Assembly: GCF_032118995.1 (NCBI RefSeq)
Contig: NC_092656.1
Span: forward strand, 12,210,761-12,274,760
Reading direction: 5' to 3'
DNA: 64,000 bases
From: Asterias amurensis
Lineage: Eukaryota > Echinodermata > Asteroidea > Forcipulatida > Asteriidae
In this document: positions 56,653 to 64,000 of the stretch, piece after piece
Numbering within the stretch: the stretch's first letter is position 1
Layout: each line of letters begins with the position of its first letter
Position numbers and translations under genes: made by a program
The notes under the pieces: model-generated
Seen by the model: only the letters and a program-made list of their open reading frames with translations
What the model was told of the DNA's origin: nothing
Database searches by the model: none

Positions 56653-59484
56653 CACTTTCGGGATGAGGTTATGATTCAACTCAACATTCACAAACTCAAA
56701 CACTTTAAACTGGTTATTGATATTCACAGCATTGTCAAACCTTAATTATATTTTATTATCAAACAGTTGTTTTCTTCTCATATACAATCAAGTATAAATG
56801 CCTTTGTAACACAACCAACCACACCACTTTTATTATACTACACCCTTACAATTATATTACGGCAGAATTTTGAAATAACACTTAGACCATTGCAAAAACA
56901 AACCGGGTGAAATGAAAGCAGTTTCTTCTTTAGTTGTCAACTTTTACATCTCGAAACTTATACGACGACTTGACCTTGACTTTCGGTAGATAAGACATTT
57001 TGAGGGGTTTGAATGGGTGTATTCAAGATAATTAATCCGAAAAAAAAACATTGAAAGTGACTTAAGTGAGTTTCCCTTATCGAACTTCATCTTATTTAAC
57101 CAACACTTGTTTTGGGAAAATAGTTTTTTGCAAGCAAGCTCTTCTCACTGAACTTCGATAACAAAATTTCCACAGAATGTTATTTTTTTGCAAATGGTGG
57201 GATACATACTGATCTTTGACAATTTCTCAAATGTGTCCATGCCTTCAAGCACGGAGATTCTGTTAAAGCTTAAAAGTCCCGGGCTGCATTGAATAAACAC
57301 TTGACAATTACAGCACACTGAAGTAGATAATAAGATGAGCTTCTGAATGACGTATGTGCAAACTCAGCTGAACCCTCGACACGTAAAGGGCTTCAGCGTC
57401 TGGCTACATAACTTCCTGTTGAATAATTCGAAACGGGAATAATTATGTTCATTTGAACAACTGCTGGCAACACAATAAAATAAGATAATCACACACTTTG
57501 TGTATTTCGTTGTGTTGTTTCCTTTTCGTTGTGGATGCAATGGTACTTCAGTGAAGATGGTGAAGTGGTTTCTTTAACAATCAGAATATTCAAGTATGTA
57601 TCCACACAAATATATTTTGATTACTTAATTCTATAAAATTTGAACTTAAAACAGCAATCCTACGTGTACTTTACCCAACAAATGGACACTTCAGTACTGC
57701 CAAGATAATTATCACTTGAACAAAACAAAACTCAAGTCAAGTTTGACCCAACAACAACAAAAAACATGAAATTATTTTATCTTACATGTAATTAGTATTA
57801 TTTACATAAGCTTTGTGCGATCTAATTGCACACAGTGTACACACACAATATCACATAAAAACCCAGCTTTCCAAAGCCCTTCAACCCCCTGTAGAAGTTG
57901 AATGATTTTGAAAGATTGAAGCATGTTTGCCCATGTTGTCATTCTTCTACTGTTTGTAGGTAAAAAAGTTGCAATCCTACAAAACCCTTCGTATCGGTTG
58001 AAGGACACAGTCACTAGGGATTCTACCATCAATTGTTCTGAATTGATGTTAACGAGGGGAGACTTTTTGGACGCATGGTGGCAGCAGACTAACCAGTTAA
58101 ATCCATTGTTCTCCATAATGTGCGGTAGGTCTCCTGCCACCTAGAGCAAGTACGAGTGCGCATATTTAGTCAAGTGTGCACATTTTTTTAGTGGACTACT
58201 GACCAGCAACTCGCATGTGGAGTGACGCACTCACTCGAACGACTCATTTGGAAGTCTAGTCAACCATCCATACCAAGAAATTCAACACTTCATTTCCTTC
58301 CCCGTTTCAGTGATAGTGTCACTGCTTCCCCTCTGCGCTTCACACATATAAGCATGGAAAAGGCTATTGGGACCAGCGCAGAAACCATGGTTATACCAAA
58401 TGGTCGACCACAGTAGTTAGCCAATGGTCGATCAACCTTGGTTCAAGGCAAAACAGTCAATCTTTAGTTAACCATTGTGCACACTCAAACCTGCTCTTAG
58501 AAAACCAAAGTATCTCATTAAAGCATCTCCCTGAAACATCAAGGGGCTAAGTTTAATATAAGTGCATCACAGCAATAGCTATAAACAATTAAATGAGTAG
58601 ATTTGAGACTAGTGTTCTTAAAAAGACTCCGTAATCTCAATCTACTTCTTGGTTTTTGTTTTACAACAGCTCATGTTGGAAAAACGTCTTGATAATCCTC
58701 ACTTGTACGGTAGCTTTCAGTGACTATCCACATTTCCAAGTTTCTGAGCTAAATTATCAAATAAAGGCTGCCGATAATGTGTTGTCTTTCAGATTTCAAC
58801 GATATCGTACCAGAAAGATTGTGGAGTGTGGATTCAGAATTGTACAACCATAAACTTTGCTTGTGGAGTGTGGATTTGAAAACCATATTATGGTTATTGT
58901 GGATTGCGAATATCAAATCGTTCCTTGTAATTGGAAAGACATCTTACCAAAGTTGCACGTCTTTACAGTAATTAAGCTCGGACACATGCAAATGCATACA
59001 TGGTCACTTTAGGCATCCGTACAATAGACGTTTTTATAACAATCAATAAAATCACAATCCATATATATATATATATAATTTATTTAAACCTAAACACATT
59101 GCAATCACTTTGTTCAGAACCATTAGTGTATTAACAGCAAACGGGGTCAACTTAACAACTACAACAAGTGTGAGAAATAGTGGTGAAAAAAGGAACACTA
59201 CTTTCTAGTTGAAAATACACAGACACTATACAACGGTGTGTTTAAATACAAATGAGGAAATCGTGTTACCACCCACATACATGTAGGTTTATTTTAATCT
59301 TGAACTTGCAAATCTATGTTGAATAAGTTATTTATTATTTTATGTACTTCCCCAGCTTTCAGGACAGGGAATGAAAGACTAGTGTTTGTTCTAACTACAA
59401 GGCAAAGCCCAAATGTTTTTTTAATCACAGCAACCTTCAACAACAATCAGCGAGTATGCAGTGGTTTAGTTGAAGGTGAAACAC
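56653..59484. other. Non-coding interval
   Basis: Apart from the short element at 58077-58141 and a (TA)n run at about 59060-59080 I see no gene. Several open frames of 60-110 codons lack splice signals or similarity to anything I know. Confidence 0.5.
58077..58141. mobile_element. Very short inverted-repeat element, GGTGGCAGCAGACT ends
   Basis: Shortened relative of 41608-41711, with the right arm GGTAGGTCTCCTGCCACC diverged. Confidence 0.5.
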
Positions 59485-59739
59485 CAGGGCCCAATTTCAT
59501 GGCTCTGCTTACCACCGTGTTCTGTGCTTACGATCAAGATTCCCCGCTTACGTGCAAGCGCCGAATTTCTGTGCTAGCCTTGTAAGCGTAGAATGCCTTT
59601 TAAACATGGAGTACACACGCGCAGAAGCCAAAATTCGCCGCTAACCCGTGAAATACGCTTGCCGTAACAAAGAGTTCCCTGCTTACCGTAAGCGTCGATT
59701 CTGAGCTTACGGTAAGCAGAGCCATGAAGTTGGGCCCTG
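59485..59739. mobile_element. Inverted-repeat MITE, CAGGGCCCAATTTCATGGCT ends
   Basis: About 29-bp terminal repeats (CAGGGCCCAATTTCATGGCT... and near-complement ending GGGCCCTG) around interior GCTTACGGTAAGC-type palindromes. The CAGGGCCC ends resemble hAT MITEs; I could not confirm an 8-bp duplication. Confidence 0.75.
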
Positions 59740-60072
59740 CTTTAGAATGCGGATGGTCCAGGTTTGATTCTCACCAAGGATACCTGCGAAAGTACCGAGT
59801 GTAATATCTTTATTTAGTGAACAATGATGAAGAGCAAAGCTCATAATATTAACCCTCCTACTCTTGGAACGATTGTCAAGTTGACCTACTGTATTTGAAA
59901 CTACTTAATAACAGGTAATGTAACATGTTGCTTTCATTTTAAATTGTGGTCTTTGGGTACAGAAATCTGTGTTGTCTGCCTATTGAATTATGTACTAATT
60001 ATACATACAGTTACTTGATGCTCAAACAGCTTGAAAAACTAAGAAGGGCAACACAAGTTTATCTGAACTGGT

Positions 60073-60078
60073 TTTATT
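60073..60078 (-). terminator. Poly(A) signal AATAAA of the RIIa-domain gene
   Basis: Directly after the TAA stop the minus strand reads AAAATAAAAC; this is the first AATAAA and lies 2 bases from the stop. Confidence 0.6.
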
Positions 60079-60079
60079 T

Positions 60080-63000
60080 TTACAGTTTCCGATTGAATCT
60101 TGCCTCTCGTAGTGAATTCTCTCTCTGCTTGAGCTGGCTGTGTACTGAATCTTTCAGGTGGGGCTTGGTGAACCAGTCTGCAGCAAAATCACGGATATTC
60201 TCTGGTCTTTGAGTCAGGACGTCACTGTAGTGCATACAGACAACAGATGGGTGTTGATTAATAACATGCAAAGATCAATTAAGTTCGCTGAGGGACAGGG
60301 GATTCTGAAAAAGTTGTGTGGACAAAGACAGGGATATAGCCAGGGACTTGCAAAAAAATAATGACCCACTTTATACAATAGACCTTTATCACGGTGTGGC
60401 CATCTTGATTTTACACCATTCCAACTCATTGTACCGAATTGGGCTGGACGAAATAAGAGTCTGGCACCACGTTTGCGAAATTAATGGTAAGCATTCATTA
60501 CTGTTATTGGTAACAGGGAACATGACCAAGATGGTCATCCAAAATTCCACATTATTTCAGACATGAAGGTCATATTATCATAATTACCAAAAGTGTACTT
60601 TCCCTTTTTTCCTTTTAAAAAACATGTTTGTGTCATAAAAAAACGCGGGATAAGGCTTGATCAACATGCAAACAAATCTTTTAAATGTGCGCGCGCACTT
60701 TACGTCTAATATAAACAAATTTCATGAACCAATCAGCGTTGTTTCTATGGCGCACTGACCATGGTAGCGAGGCCGTCACACATCCCATGTATTTGCCAAC
60801 AAAGATTAACAATGACTCTTACCCAAGAAATCCTGCAAGAAGCACATCTACCTCCGGGTGGTCGCGAAGAAATTTCTCATTACCCAACCTAGTTTGAATC
60901 TATAGAAAAAAACAGAATTGTGTTAAAAAAAGTACATGTATACATGTACATGTATGGCATCAAAGTATTAAAATATTATTCGGCATTTCGGCACCCCTGA
61001 ACAAAGATATTGACAAAATAGGGACTCCGCCAATATAGGGCTAGATAGCTCAGTTGGTAGAGCGCCGGCACGTTAATCCGGAGGTCGTTGGTTCGAATCC
61101 CACTCTAGTCAGTTCTTTGTTCAACCCCAAAAATCAAAATATTAACTACAAAAACCAATCACGAAAATCACAATTAGATTGAAATGTCCATAGAATTTTT
61201 GTTTGTATGGATTTTCTTAAAACGATAAAACACAAAAAAATTAATGTATGCATACGTCCAATACAAAAGTACAGTTACTATCTCTGAATTTGTCATTATT
61301 GTGGGCTCTGCAGGAATTTCCCATAAGCAGTAGTGATTTAGATGTGGATCTAATTTATGACCAACAATGAACTTTTATGCTGCTTCATTGTAAAAAGACT
61401 TTCAAGCAATTTTAAGCCATTCATGCAAATTTCAATAAGTTATATTCATGAACAAAAAACTACTTTGTAACAATAAATTTAACTTTTGGTAAATGACTTA
61501 TTTGCACACATTTATTTCATTGCTGCCCTACAAAACTTACACATTTTTACAAAGTTTTATAAGTATATTCAAATTATGAGTAGTTTACAGTATTACTTAG
61601 TATCTTAGGATATGAAAGTTTACAATGATTTAGATAGTTATATATTAGGAAGCTTTTAAAGTAGGACAACAATTAGGTTAGGGTGAAGCAGAGGCTTTTG
61701 TGCCTTAACCTATGGACAAACAAACAACATAAAATACTATACAGAAGAAAGAAAACACAAGACAGACTAGACAAACAGAATACACGACAGAGGCTAATAT
61801 ATGACGGTGAGTAAGTTAACAATATACTTAAATAAACCTATGAATAAGCATCAAGAAGTTTTTTTTTTTCATTTTCTTGTGAATGCAGGAAGAGTGATTG
61901 AAGATTTAATTGAGTAACTCAAATTATTCCAAAACATAACGCCACGTTGAACAAGACTATTTTGGTATAATGTTGTTCTCTGATGACCAAAGATAACTTT
62001 ATTAATATTGATTGGTATCATATTCACTGTGAATGTGACTGGACGCTGTTGTCCAGTGGTTATGTTAAATTACAGACTCAAAAAAAACGCAACTATGAGG
62101 TTGTGGGCTTGAAATCCTACAAACAAAGATAACCACTGATTTCACAATGATAAGTAAATAACCACAATTTAGTATGGACTTGTGCAATCCGTATCATAAG
62201 GCCAAGTAAAAAATAAACATCTTTAGAAAATACTTAACTTAAAAAATCTGTTGGACAGTCATAAACAAATAAGGTCATCTTCCTTTTTTTTTTTTTTTTT
62301 AACCATGTTTTGTTTTGGTTCAATGTCTCGTCCAGCAAGTTTCATTTTTTATCAGAAGTTTGCCTTTTTTTTTTTTTTTAACCATGTGATTGGGGGGGTT
62401 CAATGTCTTGTCCAGCATGTTTCGTTTTAGATTGTAAGTTTGTTGTGAAAAAAACAATGGATTTTTGAAATTTCAAAAAGAATGGTAGCCATCTTGATAA
62501 TAAAAAATAAAAAGCCCCTCCGATCCTCATCCCGTTTTTTTAGAAACCCGGACTTTAAAGGAACACGTTGCCTTGGATCGGACGAGTTGGTCAAAACAAA
62601 AGCGTTTGTAACCGTTTTTTATAAAATGCATATGGTTGGAAAGATGTTTTGAAAGTAGAATACAATGATCCACACAAGTTTGCCTCGAAATTGCGTGGTG
62701 TTCCTTCTACTGTGCGAACTAACATGGTCGGCCATTTATGGGAGTCAAAATTTTGACCCCCATAAATGGCCGACGTGTTAGTCGACGAAGTAAAAGGAAA
62801 AACACGCAATTTCGAGGCATGTTTGTGTGGATCATTGTATTCTACTTTTACAACATCTTTCTACCCATATGCATTTTATAAAAAACGGTTACAAACGCTT
62901 TTCAAAGACCAACTCGACCAATCCTTTAATTGTGTCGTTTTTTTACACAGCCTAGCTTTCATAATCATAAATAATGATTACGAATGTATTTATTACACCC

Positions 63001-63613
63001 CTTGCCTTGTGTTGAGGTGGATGGGAAGTTTCTGACACTCCCTTGAGACTTGAAATCATCTAAACAAGCAGTGTTTCAACAAACAAGTGACATAATGACA
63101 GTAAAATTGCAAAGAAATAATATGTTGAACACTTTGTAAGTACGTTCAAATCAATCCGCCGCTTGCCTTCTTTGTTGCAATTTGCGTCCTCTTGGTTGTC
63201 ATGTTTGTGGCAGTTGGATTGGATTCAGAACATTGTTTGAATCTTCTATATCAACATTAATCATGATGCATATTAAGTGGTTTATAGTTAACAATTGTTA
63301 ACCCTGCGCCCTTCGTATTGCCGTTTACAACAGCTAGGCCGAGTGCAGTTTCCCTATGTTACACTGTGCTTGTTTCAATGTTTGTAGTTTTTGTATGCAA
63401 AACAACAATGTCCGGAAACAGGGCAAGCCACTTGAAAATGTGTCATATCCCTCTGCGCTGACTTTTCGATCTAAATATTCCCTGAAATTAATGCCACATT
63501 GTCTTCGACATACTCACTTTAAATTGGTTGAGTTTTTCCTGCTGTTCAGCGCTCAGGGCACCCAGGTCATAGCCCTCCATACCTCGGGGCGGATTGTGAT
63601 TTGGGACCGCCAT
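60080..63613 (-). CDS. RIIAD1: RIIa-domain protein, apparent RIIAD1 orthologue, 105 aa
   Basis: Three coding exons on the minus strand: 63613-63518 (ATG, 32 codons, donor GTGAGT), 60899-60823 (acceptor CTATAG, donor GTAAGA) and 60224-60080 (acceptor CTACAG, TAA). Phases agree (0, then 2). The product resembles vertebrate RIIAD1 over its length: a leader with LSAEQQEKL (residues 20-28), then NEKFLRDHPEVDVLLAGFL (about 39-57), then RPENIRDFAADWF (63-75) and a charged C-terminus. The last two match the RIIa dimerisation/docking fold of cAMP-dependent kinase regulatory subunits and related ciliary proteins. Expected role: homodimer docking of amphipathic helices, often axonemal. There are no signal peptide or TM segments. 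A short 3' UTR ends in a poly(A) signal at 60073-60078. Confidence 0.88.
61039..61110 (+). tRNA. tRNA-like sequence (GTT in anticodon position), probably pseudogene or SINE head
   Basis: A full 72-nt cloverleaf can be drawn: acceptor GGCTAGA/TCTAGTC, D arm GCTC/GAGC with AGTTGGTA loop, anticodon loop ACGTTAA (GTT at 34-36), T loop TTCGAAT. Faults are a C where U33 is required, a C-T mismatch at the top of the anticodon stem and one mismatch in the T stem. It lies in intron 1 of the RIIa gene on the opposite strand, so a SINE-derived or pseudo-tRNA is more likely than a working tRNA-Asn. Confidence 0.45.
62555..62929. mobile_element. Complete TTAA-flanked hairpin MITE, AGGAACACGTTGCCTTGG family
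   Basis: Almost perfectly self-complementary over its whole 375 bp, folding around GTCAAAATTTTGAC (about 62745-62758), with TTAA at both ends. The right end has lost part of the terminal repeat (GACCAATCCTTTAA). It lies in intron 1 of the RIIa gene. Confidence 0.8.
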
Positions 63614-63763
63614 ATTTCAGGTTGACATGGAAATCTCCCGTTGAGATTCGTAAACAGCGCCCTCTATAGGTCGAATTAGTCTCCAAGGTGGATGTGTGGG
63701 CGCGCGATGGGGTGGAGCCATATAGCGAGCTCGGATGATAATGAGCATGACATTATTTTTCAG
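63614..63763. promoter_or_regulatory. Possible bidirectional promoter
   Basis: 150 bp between the RIIa-gene start codon (minus) and a possible plus-strand exon. It is G+C richer than the introns, with no clear TATA box. Inferred from the divergent arrangement only. Confidence 0.3.
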
Positions 63764-63891
63764 GGAAACAAAAAGCACATCACAATGGACCCAATTTCAC
63801 TGCCAACGACAGATGGAAGGTCCAGTTTCCAGATTTACTTCGGGAAAAGCATCCAATGGCAACAAAGGGAACAGCCCATAAGCTCGGGTGA
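63764..63891 (+). CDS. Possible first coding exon of a divergent gene
   Basis: A polypyrimidine-AG (CATTATTTTTCAG) precedes a frame that opens with ATG at 63785 in a good context (CACAATGG) and codes for MDPISLPTTDG and onward to a potential donor (TCGG|GTGAGC, about 63891). The donor overlaps the start of a MITE fragment related to 36945-37199 (63882-64000). It is cut by the window edge and the family is not recognised. Confidence 0.3.
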
Positions 63892-64000
63892 GCCCCTGAC
63901 AAGAGCTAAACGAACGACCACTCCCCACTCTCGTATACCCGCAGTGTCGTCATGCACCTGGGGCAAGCCCCCCAAGTGACCCACTCCACATGCAGGGCAC
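63882..64000. mobile_element. MITE fragment, GGGTGAGCCCCTGAC/GAACGACC family
   Basis: Reverse-complement similarity to 37060-37190 (GGTCGTTCGTTTAG, CAGGGGCTCACCCGAG, and GGGTCACTTGGGGG, which lies in reverse at 63968-63981). It continues to the window edge. Confidence 0.6.

Noticed and set aside
57802..58140. 112-codon minus-strand frame
   Set aside because: It overlaps a short inverted-repeat element at 58077-58141, with no promoter, splice or similarity evidence.

Overview
This is eukaryotic, AT-rich genomic DNA. Almost everything outside three gene loci is repeats and small inverted-repeat transposons. I infer an echinoderm, probably a sea star. The basis is a cluster of single-exon class A receptors, very many copies of a TTAA-flanked element whose ends read AGGCAGTGGACACTATTGG, and SINE-like tRNA-derived repeats of the echinoderm type. 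Species is not determinable from the window alone.

1-21.2 kb: a rhodopsin-family (class A) receptor cluster. Copy 1 (3-1196, minus) runs off the left edge. Copy 2 (10175-11380, minus, 401 aa) is intact and nearly identical to it. Copy 3 (20045-21213, plus) is diverged and broken by a frameshift. Copies 1 and 2 lie in a direct segmental duplication (about 1-4395 and 10185-19219). The second unit has gained a 498-bp tandem duplication, a 2.6-kb Tc1/mariner-like element, a 915-bp foldback element built of 42-bp repeats, and a segment carrying a 20-21 bp minisatellite. Comparing the units gives empty sites for several of these insertions and what looks like a transposon excision footprint.

24.2-42.3 kb: a spliced plus-strand gene. 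I could assemble ten coding exons with consistent phases (30654-42305, 470 aa). A candidate alternative first exon at 24276-24350 ends in the same short NNPHP motif and the same phase. I do not recognise the family firmly. The introns carry several MITEs and a long (AAT)n tract.

44.5-55.2 kb: a giant inverted repeat with arms of about 1.6 kb, each containing two tRNA-like SINE sequences. It encloses about 7 kb of 54-bp tandem repeats with higher-order structure, an internal reversed block with its own palindrome, and a 716-bp nested-inverted-repeat insertion bounded by 9-bp duplications. Older, degenerate monomers lie outside both arms. The many apparent ORFs here, and in the 42-bp repeat element, are artefacts of repeat periods divisible by three.

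60.0-63.6 kb: a compact three-exon minus-strand gene for a 105-aa RIIa-domain protein, an apparent RIIAD1 orthologue, with a poly(A) signal just after the stop. A tRNA-like sequence and a TTAA-flanked hairpin element lie in its first intron. A possible divergent first exon on the plus strand lies just upstream (63764-63891). The remaining intervals are non-coding as far as I can see.
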